NCBI RefSeq assembly: GCF_000219805.1
Contig: NC_015759.1
Location: 868,001-932,000 of the forward strand
DNA from: Weissella koreensis KACC 15510
Lineage (GTDB): Bacteria; Bacillota; Bacilli; Lactobacillales; Lactobacillaceae
Length of the DNA: 64,000 nucleotides
Reading direction: 5' to 3'
Under the pieces are notes generated by a model that saw only the letters and a program-made list of their open reading frames with translations, made no database searches and was not told where the DNA came from. Every line of letters starts with the position of its first letter. Position 1 is the first letter of the stretch. This document shows, piece by piece, positions 29,312 through 38,742 of this stretch. Both the position numbers and the translations under genes were made by a program.

Positions 29312-29389
29312 AATTAAAACGTTTCACAAATTCTACTTCTAATCCTTATTTAATCAGCACTTTGCGTTGATTATCATGCTGAATTGGTG

Positions 29390-29417
29390 TTGACAAAAAG
29401 ATTATACTTGATATAAT
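29390..29417 (+). promoter_or_regulatory. adhE promoter
   Basis: Perfect -35 TTGACA (29390-29395), 16-bp spacer and perfect -10 TATAAT (29412-29417), 62 bp before the adhE ATG. Confidence 0.88.
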
Positions 29418-29479
29418 TAACATTGTTAATAAATACACAAATGAAAATAAATAAGCGAACATATATGGGAGAAGTTAAC

Positions 29480-32182
29480 ATGGCTGAAACAAAAGCACCG
29501 AAAAAAGCAAAAAAAGTCTTAACACCCGAAGAAAAAGCAGCGCGTATGGACGCCGCTGTTAAAATGACTGGGGAATTAGTTGAAAAGGCCCAGAAAGCTG
29601 CAGTAGAGTTTTCAACATATACGCAAGAACAAGTTGATAAAATTGTTGCTGCGATGGCCTTAGCTGGTTCAGAAAATTCATTGCTACTAGCTCACGAAGC
29701 TGTTGAAGAGACAGGCCGTGGAGTAGTGGAAGACAAGGATACTAAGAATCGCTTCGCCTCAGAGTCAGTTTATAATGCAATCAAGAATGACAAGACTGTT
29801 GGTGTCATCAATGAAGATCGTGTAACTGGTAAAGTTGAATTAGCTGCTCCACTTGGGGTTTTAGCTGGAATCGTTCCTACGACTAATCCAACTGCAACAT
29901 CAATTTTCAAATCAATGTTGACAGCAAAGACTCGTAATACGATTGTTTTCGCTTTCCATCCACAAGCTCAAAAGTCTTCAGCACATGCAGCTAAAATCGT
30001 TTATGATGCTGCCGTTGCTGCTGGAGCGCCAGAAAACTTCATTCAATGGATTGAAAAGCCTTCACTTGAAGGAACTACTGCTTTGATTAAGAATCCAGGA
30101 ATTGCCTCAATTTTGGCTACTGGTGGTCCTTCAATGGTTCACGCAGCCTTGACTTCAGGTAACCCATCAATGGGTGTTGGAGCCGGTAACGGAGCTGTTT
30201 ATATTGATGCAACTGCTGATGTTAAGCGGGCTGTTGAAGACTTGTTGTTGTCAAAGCGTTTTGACAACGGAATGATCTGTGCTACTGAAAACTCAGTTGT
30301 TGTTGCTAAGGAAGTTTATCCTGCCTTCATGAAGCAAATGCAAGAGCAAGGTGCTTACTTGGTACCTGCTAAGGATCACGAAAAGCTAGCTGAAGGAGTC
30401 TTCGTCAAGAATGCTTCTGGTTACGGGGTTCAAGGTCCAGTTGCTGGAATGTCTGGTCAAAACATCGCTAAGCGCGCAGAGATCAAGGTTCCTGCTGACA
30501 AAGATGTTTTGATGTTTGAACTTGATAAGAAAAATATCGGTGAGGCCTTATCATCAGAAAAGCTTAGCCCATTATTGTCAGTTTACCAAGCTGGTTCACG
30601 TGAAGAAGGAATTGAAATTGTTCGCGCATTATTGAACTACCAAGGTGCTGGACATAACGCTGCTATCCAAATTGGGGCGCAAGATGACCCATTTGTAAAG
30701 CAGTATGCTGACGCTGTTGAAGCATCACGAATTTTGGTTAACCAACCAGATTCAATTGGTGGTGTTGGAGATATCTATACTGATGCTTTGCGTCCATCAT
30801 TGACGCTTGGTACTGGATCATGGGGGAAGAATTCATTGTCACACAATCTTTCAACTTACGATTTGCTAAATATCAAGACGGTTGCCCGTCGTCGTAATCG
30901 TCCACAATGGGTTCGCTTGCCTAAGGATATTTACTACGAATCAAACTCAATTACTTACTTACAAGACTTAGAAAACGTTTCACGTGCCTTTATTGTTGCT
31001 GATCCTGGAATGGTTCAATTTGGCTTTGTAGATAAGATCTTAGACCAATTTAATTTAAGTGCTACACCAGTGAAGACGTCATTGTATGGAACAGTACGCC
31101 CTGACCCAACTATCAGCCAAGCCGTTGATATTGCTCGTCAAATGGCAGCCTTTAAGCCAGATACTGTGATTGCATTAGGTGGAGGATCAGCTTTGGATGC
31201 CGGTAAGATTGCTCGCTTCTTGTACGAGTATTCAGTTTCTCACCCAGGCATCTTGGAAGATGATCAAGCTTTGATGTCATTGTTTGGAAAGTTGCAACAA
31301 AAGTTTATGGATATCCGTAAGCGAATTGTTAAGTTTGAACAAGCTAGTTCAACCCAATTAGTTGCTATTCCAACAACATCAGGAACTGGATCAGAAGTGA
31401 CACCATTCGCAGTCATTACGGATGATGAAACTCACGTTAAGTATCCTTTGGCTGACTATGAATTGACACCACAAGTTGCGATTGTTGATCCAGAATTTGT
31501 TATGACGGTGCCAAAGCGTACAGTTGCTTATTCAGGAATGGATGCATTGTCACACGCACTGGAATCATACGTTTCAGTAATGTCTTCAGAATTCACTCGC
31601 CCATGGGCTTTGCAAGCAATTAAGTTAGTCTTTGAAAACTTAGTTACATCATACAATTATGATCCAAGTCACCCAACACTTGAAGGGCGTGAAGCTCGTA
31701 CTAAGATGCACTACGCCTCAACTTTGGCTGGTCAATCATTTGCGAATGCTTTCCTTGGAGTAAATCATTCACTTGCTCACAAGACTGGTGGAGAATTCGG
31801 TTTGCCACACGGATTGGCTATCACAATTGCAATGCCACATGTTATTAAGTTTAATGCGGTGACTGGTAACGTTAAGCGTACACCATTCCCACGTTATGAA
31901 ACTTATACAGCCCAAAAGGACTATGCTGATATTGCTCGTTACCTTGGTTTGAAGGGACAAACTGATGCCGAATTGGTTGATGCTTTGTTAGCTGAAATCA
32001 AGAAATTGACTGATGCATTGGATATTGATGTTACTTTGTCAGGTAACGGAGTTTCTAAGAAAGACTTAGAAGGATCAGTTGATAAGTTAATGGATTTGGT
32101 TTACAACGACCAATGTACTCCAGGAAATCCTCGTCAACCACGTTTGGAAGAAATTCGTCAACTTTTGATGGATCAATTCTAA
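29480..32182 (+). CDS. adhE: Bifunctional acetaldehyde-CoA/alcohol dehydrogenase AdhE
   Basis: Converts acetyl-CoA to acetaldehyde and then ethanol, reoxidising two NADH; the main redox outlet of heterofermentative growth. 900 residues. The N-terminal aldehyde dehydrogenase half holds the catalytic Cys in NGMICATENS (about 268). The C-terminal iron-alcohol dehydrogenase half holds the nucleotide motif GGGSALDAGK (about 567) and the iron ligands in GVNHSLAHKTGGEFGLPHG (about 762-780). Start at ATG 29480 (MAETKAPKKAKK) after GGGAGAAG; the track-longer start at 29423 has no RBS. Strong promoter, cre site and biased codons suggest high expression. Single-gene transcript. Confidence 0.97.
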   Translation: MAETKAPKKAKKVLTPEEKAARMDAAVKMTGELVEKAQKAAVEFSTYTQEQVDKIVAAMALAGSENSLLLAHEAVEETGRGVVEDKDTKNRFASESVYNAIKNDKTVGVINEDRVTGKVELAAPLGVLAGIVPTTNPTATSIFKSMLTAKTRNTIVFAFHPQAQKSSAHAAKIVYDAAVAAGAPENFIQWIEKPSLEGTTALIKNPGIASILATGGPSMVHAALTSGNPSMGVGAGNGAVYIDATADVKRAVEDLLLSKRFDNGMICATENSVVVAKEVYPAFMKQMQEQGAYLVPAKDHEKLAEGVFVKNASGYGVQGPVAGMSGQNIAKRAEIKVPADKDVLMFELDKKNIGEALSSEKLSPLLSVYQAGSREEGIEIVRALLNYQGAGHNAAIQIGAQDDPFVKQYADAVEASRILVNQPDSIGGVGDIYTDALRPSLTLGTGSWGKNSLSHNLSTYDLLNIKTVARRRNRPQWVRLPKDIYYESNSITYLQDLENVSRAFIVADPGMVQFGFVDKILDQFNLSATPVKTSLYGTVRPDPTISQAVDIARQMAAFKPDTVIALGGGSALDAGKIARFLYEYSVSHPGILEDDQALMSLFGKLQQKFMDIRKRIVKFEQASSTQLVAIPTTSGTGSEVTPFAVITDDETHVKYPLADYELTPQVAIVDPEFVMTVPKRTVAYSGMDALSHALESYVSVMSSEFTRPWALQAIKLVFENLVTSYNYDPSHPTLEGREARTKMHYASTLAGQSFANAFLGVNHSLAHKTGGEFGLPHGLAITIAMPHVIKFNAVTGNVKRTPFPRYETYTAQKDYADIARYLGLKGQTDAELVDALLAEIKKLTDALDIDVTLSGNGVSKKDLEGSVDKLMDLVYNDQCTPGNPRQPRLEEIRQLLMDQF

Positions 32183-32297
32183 TCAAATAAGAATCAAAAA
32201 ATGCTAAAAAGCTCATATAAGGAACTGATTAAATAATCGCATTTTACCAATTTGGGTGAAGTTGAGATAAAACCTTGAGTTTTTGAACATATTAGAG

Positions 32298-32330
32298 AGA
32301 GGCTGGGGCTTTTGTTCCAGCCTCTTTTAT
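32298..32330 (+). terminator. adhE terminator
   Basis: AGAGGCTGG pairs perfectly with CCAGCCTCT (32298-32306 with 32317-32325), followed by TTT. Confidence 0.87.
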
Positions 32331-32669
32331 CATAATAAAAGACTAAAATATGATGAAATATAGTGCTCATTATTAAATGTTAAAAGATGCTAAATTTAAG
32401 GTTGAAACGTTATGATTAAAATGATTAGGTCCTTTGTGAACCTAGATTATTGAAAATCAATACTGTCTCATATAATAATCCCCGTTTCGGTCTGAAATAC
32501 GTTAAAATAAAAGAAAAAGGTTACGTTAGAATCAGGCTTAAACGAATTGATTGAAATGGGATAAAAGTTAAACGTTATTATCCGTAAATATAAAGTTAAA
32601 AATGATCTAAAATGCTTTATTAAATTTAAGCGACAGTATTTTAAAGTGAGAATGAGCGAGGGGAAACTG
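32331..32669. other. Gene-free AT-rich gap before the NDH-2-like gene
   Basis: About 340 bp with no ORF, tRNA or strong hairpin that I can see. Candidate promoter elements (TTGAAA and ATATAATAAT around 32451-32485) are badly spaced. Nothing else is supported. Confidence 0.5.
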
Positions 32670-34349
32670 ATGAAGAAGCGTATTGTAATTGTTGGAGCTG
32701 GTTATGCTGGAGTTATGACGGCTCGTAAATTAGCTAACCAATTTAATCAAAAATCAGAATATGAAATAGTTTTGATTGATGAGCATCCCTTTTTCACGTA
32801 CCGTACGAGTTTACATGAAGTGGCGACTAAGCGGATTGAACCTAACGCCGTACAATTTGATTTACGACAGCTTTTTATGCATCAAAAAAACGTTAAGATT
32901 GTGACAGCACGGGTTGAAAATATTGATGCAAATCAACATATCATTCATACCTCGATAGGACAGGTGGATTATAATAAGTTGATTTGGGCTGGTGGTGTTG
33001 AGGCACGGTCTGATGTTCCTGGAGTGAATGAATATGGTTTTCCGTTTTGGAGCTTGGACCAAGCAACTTCTCTGCGAGTACATATAGAAGAAGTCATTCG
33101 GCAAGGCGCAATTGAATTAGATGAAGATATTCGACAGCAAAAATTACGGCTCGTTGTGGTTGGTGGCGGTTATCTGGGGGTTCAAATTCTTGGTGAACTA
33201 CTGGATGAACGTAGAATTTTGGCTAAAGCGAACCAACTTCGTAATCGCGAAATTGAATTAACCTTAGTCGAATCTAAAGCCGAAATATTATCAGATTTAG
33301 ATGATGCTCGGGTTAGTCATAAAGTTGAAAATTACTTAAGGCATCAAGGCGTCAAGGTTTACAAAAAGAAAGCTGTATCAGAAATTTTTGAAGATCATTT
33401 AGTATTGAATGACGGTGATAAGATTATGACTAATACCGTTATTTGGGCTGGTGGTACGCAGGGTCGAACGCAAATGACTGAATTGGATTTAAGTCAAGAT
33501 GAAGAACGACATCTGCAAGTTACACCTGAAATGCGGATTCAGGATCAAGCTGATATTTATGCATTGGGTGACTCAGTGATTCAGCCTTTGCCAGCGCATT
33601 TAAAAGAACGGAAGGGTTCAGAAACCTTAATGCCTAAACGTGGTGAACATCGTTATTTCTGGCCTCAAAATGTGCATAATGCAGTCAATCAATCAGGTAA
33701 ATTAGCCAATAATATTGCGGTTAAATTATTAAATCATGGAGATTTAAGTGCTTTTAAACCGAAAAGTCAACGGATTTTTATTTCTGTTGGATCACGGTAT
33801 GGGGTCGCGATTTTTAAAAATCGTTTAGCGGTAACTGGATTTTGGGCACGTGAGTTTAAGCATTTAAGCAATTTACATTTTTTGGCCCAATTGGGATCAA
33901 CTTATCAAATACATCAATACTTAAAGCGTGAAATTTTCTCAACGCCGCAACATATGATTTCTGGACAAGGAAATGTTTCCAATGTCGGAAATACCTTGTG
34001 GTCTTTGCCGTTACGTTTAGCGACGGGAATATTTTTGATTATTACTGGGGTTGCGATTGGAGGGGGAATTGGTTCTATCTTTGCGGGAGTAGGAATGGCC
34101 CTGTTCTTTGGATTTATGACCACAATTGCTGGCTTTATGACTTTTTTGTTGTCGCTTGTAATGCTGGGAACTTCTTTTTCAATTTCAGCGTTGCTACTCC
34201 CCTTTGTCGGAATTGCTTTGATGAATGGTGCCGGACGTTCATTTGGGGTTGACTACTGGTTAGTTCCATTTATTCAAAAGAATTTAGGAATATTTATTAC
34301 TGGTGATAGTCAAGCTAGCTATAATGACTTGGAAGATGAAAAAAGATAA
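32670..34349 (+). CDS. NDH-2-like NADH dehydrogenase with C-terminal membrane extension
   Basis: FAD-dependent, probably membrane-associated type II NADH dehydrogenase. The first about 400 residues have the FAD motif VIVGAGYAGV at the start, the NADH motif VVVGGGYLGVQ (about 164), TNTVIWAGG and IYALGDS (about 300). Unlike the usual 400-residue enzyme, it continues to 559 residues. The region about 445-530 contains three or four hydrophobic helices (for example LATGIFLIITGVAIGGG), which would anchor it. ATG at 32670 after GAGGGG. Likely electron acceptor is a quinone, but no quinone genes are in the window. Enzyme class is firm; physiological role is inferred. Confidence 0.87.
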   Translation: MKKRIVIVGAGYAGVMTARKLANQFNQKSEYEIVLIDEHPFFTYRTSLHEVATKRIEPNAVQFDLRQLFMHQKNVKIVTARVENIDANQHIIHTSIGQVDYNKLIWAGGVEARSDVPGVNEYGFPFWSLDQATSLRVHIEEVIRQGAIELDEDIRQQKLRLVVVGGGYLGVQILGELLDERRILAKANQLRNREIELTLVESKAEILSDLDDARVSHKVENYLRHQGVKVYKKKAVSEIFEDHLVLNDGDKIMTNTVIWAGGTQGRTQMTELDLSQDEERHLQVTPEMRIQDQADIYALGDSVIQPLPAHLKERKGSETLMPKRGEHRYFWPQNVHNAVNQSGKLANNIAVKLLNHGDLSAFKPKSQRIFISVGSRYGVAIFKNRLAVTGFWAREFKHLSNLHFLAQLGSTYQIHQYLKREIFSTPQHMISGQGNVSNVGNTLWSLPLRLATGIFLIITGVAIGGGIGSIFAGVGMALFFGFMTTIAGFMTFLLSLVMLGTSFSISALLLPFVGIALMNGAGRSFGVDYWLVPFIQKNLGIFITGDSQASYNDLEDEKR

Positions 34350-34370
34350 AATTAGTATTTATAATATAAT

Positions 34371-34406
34371 TAAAAAGGGAGCTCGGATTTTTCCAGGCTC
34401 CCTTAT
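34371..34406. terminator. Terminator between NDH-2-like and SpoU genes
   Basis: AAGGGAGC pairs with GCTCCCTT (34375-34382 with 34397-34404). The T run is on the minus-strand side (TTTTTAAT after the stem when read in reverse), so it mainly serves the minus-strand gene. Confidence 0.75.
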
Positions 34407-34451
34407 GATATATTGCAAGAATCTTTAAATTAAAATTACTGCTTATTTATG

Positions 34452-35051
34452 TTATAGGTTGGGGTGTTGAGCAGCATAAAAAGCTAGGACAATTCCGTGA
34501 GCGACTGAAACGTTGAGTGAACGAACGCTTCCTGCTTGGGGAATATAGAGCATTGCATCAGAAGCTTTAATTAATTCATCAGCGAGGCCAATTTGTTCTT
34601 CACCAAAAATGAAGGCTGCCTTTTTAGCTAATTTGGTTTCAAAAAGGTTGGTTGGTTGGTAAGATTCAATGTTATCAATCGCGTAAATGGTATATCCTTC
34701 AGCATGTAGTTGATCAAAAATAACTTGATAATCGGTTACTCGATGATGTTCAATATGTTCGTAGTTATATGTTCCAACTGATCCACGACGATCCCATTTT
34801 TTTGAACCCTCTGGTCGATCGGGGAAAGATTGATTAACTGGATTAAGGAATATTAATTTGCGAGTCGCAAAAGCATTGCTATTACGTACGGCTGTAGCCT
34901 TGTTAAAATCATGCGTTAAATTTTGCATGATTGAAACGGCTTCATTACGTTTTTCATCCAAATCTGCTCGAATGGCTTCATCAGACATATTTTTATAATA
35001 ATCAGTGACATTCCGATAATCATTGGAATGGTTTAAATCGATTTCAGACAT
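34452..35051 (-). CDS. SpoU/TrmH-family RNA 2'-O-methyltransferase
   Basis: A 199-residue SPOUT methyltransferase. Motif 1 NSNAFATRK with an RN start, motif 2 FIFGEEQIGLAD and motif 3 SVRSLNVSVAHGIVLAFY, which forms the trefoil knot, are all visible. The fold binds S-adenosylmethionine and modifies a tRNA or rRNA ribose; the target nucleotide is not evident. It has a long N-terminal region of about 50 charged residues. ATG at 35051 (reverse) after CGAGGT. Single gene on the minus strand between two plus-strand operons. Confidence 0.88.
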   Translation of the reverse strand: MSEIDLNHSNDYRNVTDYYKNMSDEAIRADLDEKRNEAVSIMQNLTHDFNKATAVRNSNAFATRKLIFLNPVNQSFPDRPEGSKKWDRRGSVGTYNYEHIEHHRVTDYQVIFDQLHAEGYTIYAIDNIESYQPTNLFETKLAKKAAFIFGEEQIGLADELIKASDAMLYIPQAGSVRSLNVSVAHGIVLAFYAAQHPNL

Positions 35052-35238
35052 AGTTAATTTTTACCTCGTTTAAATTAAATTCGAAGGCACTACCTTTTAA
35101 ACTAGTGAAGATTGATTCATCAAAAATCAAATAAGCTAGAATAAACACAGTACGATACTCTTATTGTAACAAGAAGCTAATGATATTTGGTAGAATATCG
35201 TAGAGATTAAAATTAAAATTTTTAAGGATGTATGAATT

Positions 35239-36072
35239 ATGATTGAGATTAAAAATTTAACATATACATATCCTAATCGCTCCGAACCGGCGTTAGAACA
35301 ATTAAACTTTAACATTGAAAAGGGGGAATGGGTGGCAGTAATTGGTCATAATGGTTCTGGAAAGTCGACATTGGCCAAATTATTGACCGGTCTTTTGAAT
35401 ACACAATCTGGTCAGATTAAAGTTAATCAATTAGTAATTAATGAAGAAAATATTTATGAAATTAGAGATCTTGTTGGGATGGTTTTCCAAAATCCAGATA
35501 ATCAATTTGTCGGTGCCACGGTTGAAGATGATGTCGCCTTTGGGTTGGAAAATAGACAAGTTAAACGCGAAGAGATGTATCAACGAGTTCAAAATGCATT
35601 AAAACGGGTTGGGATGCAAGATTTTGCTACAAGGGAACCGGCTCATTTATCTGGTGGGCAAAAGCAGCGGGTTGCTTTAGCGAGTGCTTTGGTAATTGAA
35701 CCAAAAATTTTGATTTTAGATGAAGCTACCGCTATGTTAGATCCTAAAGGCCGCCGGGAAATGATTGAATTAGTACGTAATCTTAAGGCGGAACTAGGTG
35801 ATGAATTGACAGTTATTTCAATTACACATGATATTGATGAAGCGGCGCACGCTGATAACGTGATTGTGATTAATGATGGAAAGTTAGTAGAGATGGGTCA
35901 ACCAGATCAGGTTTTCAATAATGCTGAAAAACTAATTCAATTAGGATTAAATGTTCCATTTGCGGAACAACTCAAAGTTAAGCTGGCACAGCGTGGGATT
36001 AAAGTGCCGACAACTTATGAAACAATGGATGGGATGGTGGATTGGATATGGCAATCAATTTCCAAGAAGTAG
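35239..36072 (+). CDS. ecfA1: ECF transporter ATPase EcfA1
   Basis: First ATP-binding subunit of the shared energy-coupling-factor module for vitamin and metal uptake. 277 residues. Walker A GHNGSGKST, Q-loop FQNPDNQFVGATVEDDVAFG (the D-rich DNQF form typical of EcfA1), signature LSGGQKQR, Walker B ILILDEATAML and the switch His in SITHD are intact. ATG at 35239 after AAGGATG. First gene of ecfA1-ecfA2-ecfT-truA; the S-component is elsewhere. Confidence 0.96.
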   Translation: MIEIKNLTYTYPNRSEPALEQLNFNIEKGEWVAVIGHNGSGKSTLAKLLTGLLNTQSGQIKVNQLVINEENIYEIRDLVGMVFQNPDNQFVGATVEDDVAFGLENRQVKREEMYQRVQNALKRVGMQDFATREPAHLSGGQKQRVALASALVIEPKILILDEATAMLDPKGRREMIELVRNLKAELGDELTVISITHDIDEAAHADNVIVINDGKLVEMGQPDQVFNNAEKLIQLGLNVPFAEQLKVKLAQRGIKVPTTYETMDGMVDWIWQSISKK

Positions 36073-36914
36073 GTTTTACCTACCAAGTTGAGTCACCTTT
36101 TGCTGTGCCAGGCGTACATGATGTTAACTTTACGATCCCAAAGCAGCAATTTACGGCTGTGATTGGGCATACTGGTTCGGGAAAATCGACAATGTTGCAA
36201 TTGTTGGACGGATTGATTTTACCGCAGAGTGGTAAAATTGAAATCTTAGATCAAATGGTCACGCCAGAAACGAAATTAGCAGCTACGAATGAAATTCGCC
36301 GCCATGTGGGAATGGTTTTTCAGTTCCCTGAGGCACAATTATTTGAGGCGACCGTCTTAGAAGATGTGATGTTTGGCCCTAAAAATTTTGGTCATAGTTC
36401 TGAAGAAGCCAAAACTTTAGCATTAAAAGCATTACGTCTGGTTGGTATGCCTGAAAAATTTGATGATCAATCACCTTTTGATTTATCAGGTGGTCAGATG
36501 CGTCGGGTGGCTATTGCAGGAGTGCTAGCGTTAGAACCGGAAATTTTGGTTCTCGATGAACCAACAGCGGGTTTGGATCCACAAGGTCAACAAGAACTGA
36601 TGGCGCTATTTGCACAATTGCAACACGAATATGGAATGACAATTATTTTGGTAACCCATCAAATGGAATTTGTAGCACAATATGCACAACATGTTTTAGT
36701 ATTTGAACATGGAACAGTTATTAAAACGGGAACGCCTGAAGAAGTCTTTTCAAATCAGCAATGGTTACAAACAAAACAATTAGATGTTCCGATGGCTAAG
36801 GCTTTCGCAGATCGATTAGAGAACAAAGGTATTAAACTCGAACATGTGTTAAACCTTGACGCTCTAGCTGATCAATTGGCGCAAAAAATAAGGGAGGCCA
36901 ACAAAAATGTTTAG
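36048..36914 (+). CDS. ecfA2: ECF transporter ATPase EcfA2
   Basis: Second ATP-binding subunit of the ECF module, 288 residues. Walker A GHTGSGKST, Q-loop FQFPEAQLFEATVLEDVMFGP, signature LSGGQMRR and Walker B ILVLDEPTAGLD are present. Start at ATG 36048 overlaps the ecfA1 end by 25 bp, so the two are translationally coupled; a TTG at 36042 is less likely. Its stop overlaps the ecfT start. Confidence 0.96.
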   Translation: MAINFQEVGFTYQVESPFAVPGVHDVNFTIPKQQFTAVIGHTGSGKSTMLQLLDGLILPQSGKIEILDQMVTPETKLAATNEIRRHVGMVFQFPEAQLFEATVLEDVMFGPKNFGHSSEEAKTLALKALRLVGMPEKFDDQSPFDLSGGQMRRVAIAGVLALEPEILVLDEPTAGLDPQGQQELMALFAQLQHEYGMTIILVTHQMEFVAQYAQHVLVFEHGTVIKTGTPEEVFSNQQWLQTKQLDVPMAKAFADRLENKGIKLEHVLNLDALADQLAQKIREANKNV

Positions 36915-37710
36915 TAAAATTTTGATTGGTCGTTATTTGCCGGGTGATTCAGTGATTCATCGTTTAAATGCACGAGTTAAGTTGGTTTTGAGTATTGCCT
37001 TTATTTTTATGATTTTCTTAGCAACTAATTGGCCAGGCTATCTTCTTGCGACGGCTATTACTTTATTAGTAGTGAGCTTAACTAAACTGGGCTTTGGTGT
37101 TTTCTTGCGGGGTGTGCGGCCTTTGATTTTTCTAATGCTGTTTACCACTGTTTTGCAAATTTTATTTGTGACAACTGGTCATGTTTTGTGGTCATGGGGT
37201 TGGTTGAAGATCACTAGCGATGGATTAGTTAACGGGGTAGCTATTTTTATCCGTTTTATGTTAATTATTATGTTTTCTACGGTCTTAACATTGACGACGA
37301 CACCATTAGATATTGCAGATGCGCTTGAAACGTTATTGCGTCCCTTACAAAAAATCAAAGTTCCAGTCGCCGAGTTAGCTCTAATGGTTTCGATCGCATT
37401 GCGCTTTGTACCAACTCTATTGGATGAAGCAGAAATGATTATTAATGCTCAACGAGCGCGAGGTGTTTTGTTCAATGAGGGGAGTCTGGTGAAACGAGCG
37501 AAAGCTTTTATTCCAGTGTTGATCCCGTTGTTTATTAATGCAATTAAACGGGCTATTGAATTAGGGGATGCAATGGAGGTGCGCGGCTACCGAGTAGGGG
37601 TCGAACGTTCTAAATATCGGATGCAAAGTTGGCACAAAATTGATTCTTGGGCAGTAATAATTTTTATTGTTTTTGCGATCTTATTATTTGTTTTTTATCT
37701 AATTTTTTAA
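36907..37710 (+). CDS. ecfT: ECF transporter transmembrane subunit EcfT
   Basis: Scaffold transmembrane protein joining the two ATPases to vitamin-specific S-components. 267 residues with about five membrane segments. The two coupling-helix motifs are visible as ARGV (in NAQRARGVLF) and the later EVRGYR. ATG at 36907 after GGGAGG and overlapping ecfA2 by 8 bp. Followed 30 bp later by truA, the common order in Firmicutes. Confidence 0.95.
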   Translation: MFSKILIGRYLPGDSVIHRLNARVKLVLSIAFIFMIFLATNWPGYLLATAITLLVVSLTKLGFGVFLRGVRPLIFLMLFTTVLQILFVTTGHVLWSWGWLKITSDGLVNGVAIFIRFMLIIMFSTVLTLTTTPLDIADALETLLRPLQKIKVPVAELALMVSIALRFVPTLLDEAEMIINAQRARGVLFNEGSLVKRAKAFIPVLIPLFINAIKRAIELGDAMEVRGYRVGVERSKYRMQSWHKIDSWAVIIFIVFAILLFVFYLIF

Positions 37711-37740
37711 AATTTATCTGAAATGAAGGAGGGATATAAG

Positions 37741-38490
37741 ATGCCAAGATATCGTGCTATTGTTGCCTATGATGGAACCGACTTTTCTGGTTGGCAAGTT
37801 CAACCAAGTAAACGAACGGTGCAAGGAGAATTAGAAAAAGCTGTGAATAGAATGGCTAAAAATCCGGAACAACCAATTCGAGTTCAGGGGTCTGGTCGAA
37901 CGGATGCTGGGGTCCACGCTTTAGGTCAAGTAGCCCATTTTGATTTACCTTTTGATATTCCCGAAAGTGGGGTTCGTAAAGGACTTGCGACGATGCTACC
38001 CTTTGATATTGAAATAAAAAAAGTAGAGAAAGTTGATGCCGACTTTCATGCTCAATATAGTGCACATACCAAAACGTATCAGTATCGTTTATCAAATCGT
38101 GCTTTTCGGGACCCATTTAAACGCAATTATACTGGATATTGGCCGCGTCGGATTGATCCTAGTAAAATTGAAATGGCGATAAATGATTATTTAGGTGAAC
38201 ACGATTGGCAAAGTTTTGCGGCTTCTGGATTTCAGGCTAAAACCACAATCCGGACGGTCACGGCTGTTAAATTCATGAATGATGTTGAGCATGAGGAATT
38301 GATTTTTGAATTTACGGGAACCGGATTTTTGTATAATCAAATTCGAATTATGGTCGGCGTTTTATTAGAAATTGGTGGTGGGAGTCGCCCAGTTGATGAT
38401 ATCCCACGTCTATTAGCTCAAAAAGATCGACAACAAGCCCGATTAACAGCTCCAGCTAGTGGTTTGTATCTTAAATCAGTTGATTATTAA
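37741..38490 (+). CDS. truA: tRNA pseudouridine synthase A
   Basis: Makes pseudouridine at positions 38-40 of the tRNA anticodon arm. 249 residues. The catalytic Asp is in GSGRTDAGVHALGQ, and the C-terminal FEFTGTGFLYNQIRIMVGVLLEIG is characteristic. Start at ATG 37741 after AGGAGGG (MPRYRAIVAYDG); the upstream in-frame ATG at 37723 is in front of this RBS. End of the ecf unit. Its 3' end carries the promoter of the SRP RNA gene. Confidence 0.95.
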   Translation: MPRYRAIVAYDGTDFSGWQVQPSKRTVQGELEKAVNRMAKNPEQPIRVQGSGRTDAGVHALGQVAHFDLPFDIPESGVRKGLATMLPFDIEIKKVEKVDADFHAQYSAHTKTYQYRLSNRAFRDPFKRNYTGYWPRRIDPSKIEMAINDYLGEHDWQSFAASGFQAKTTIRTVTAVKFMNDVEHEELIFEFTGTGFLYNQIRIMVGVLLEIGGGSRPVDDIPRLLAQKDRQQARLTAPASGLYLKSVDY

Positions 38491-38509
38491 AACTAGAATG
38501 TGTTATAAT
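38480..38509 (+). promoter_or_regulatory. Promoter of the SRP RNA gene
   Basis: TTGATT (38480-38485), 18-bp spacer and TATAAT (38504-38509). The -35 lies inside the end of truA. Confidence 0.7.
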
Positions 38510-38519
38510 ATTTATGTCG

Positions 38520-38602
38520 AAAGACAAGGGCAAGTTTGCACTTCGAACCGTGTCAGGGTCGGAAGGCAGCAGCACTAAGGAGATCGTGGACTGTGCCTTA
38601 TA
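38520..38602 (+). ncRNA. ffs: Small signal recognition particle RNA (4.5S-like)
   Basis: The apical core GTGTCAGGGTCGGAAGGCAG followed by CAGCACTAAG is the signature of bacterial SRP RNA, which binds Ffh. Flanks AAGGGCA and TGCCTT close the long hairpin. About 80 nt, the short type without an Alu domain. Ends are estimated. It lies between truA and dnaX, a common place in Lactobacillales. Confidence 0.93.
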
Positions 38603-38616
38603 TATGAAATTTAACA

Positions 38617-38653
38617 AGAGGTTCGGAAATTTATGTTCCGAGCCTCTTTTTGT
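38617..38653 (+). terminator. Terminator of the SRP RNA gene
   Basis: AGAGGTTCGGAA pairs with TTCCGAGCCTCT (one mismatch), followed by TTTTT. Confidence 0.9.
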
Positions 38654-38742
38654 AAACATTTTTATAAAATAATTAGTTTTAAACTAGCAAAATTTTGGTA
38701 GAATAAAGGGTAAGATTATAAATTAAAAGGGGAGGGTCGCAA

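Noticed and set aside
29250-29330. Rex operator upstream of adhE
   Set aside because: Two TTTCACAA half-sites are present, but neither is part of a TTGTGA-N6-TCACAA palindrome.
33998-34252. 84-residue ORF inside the NDH-2-like gene
   Set aside because: Alternative frame of the hydrophobic extension; no RBS and no independent signal.
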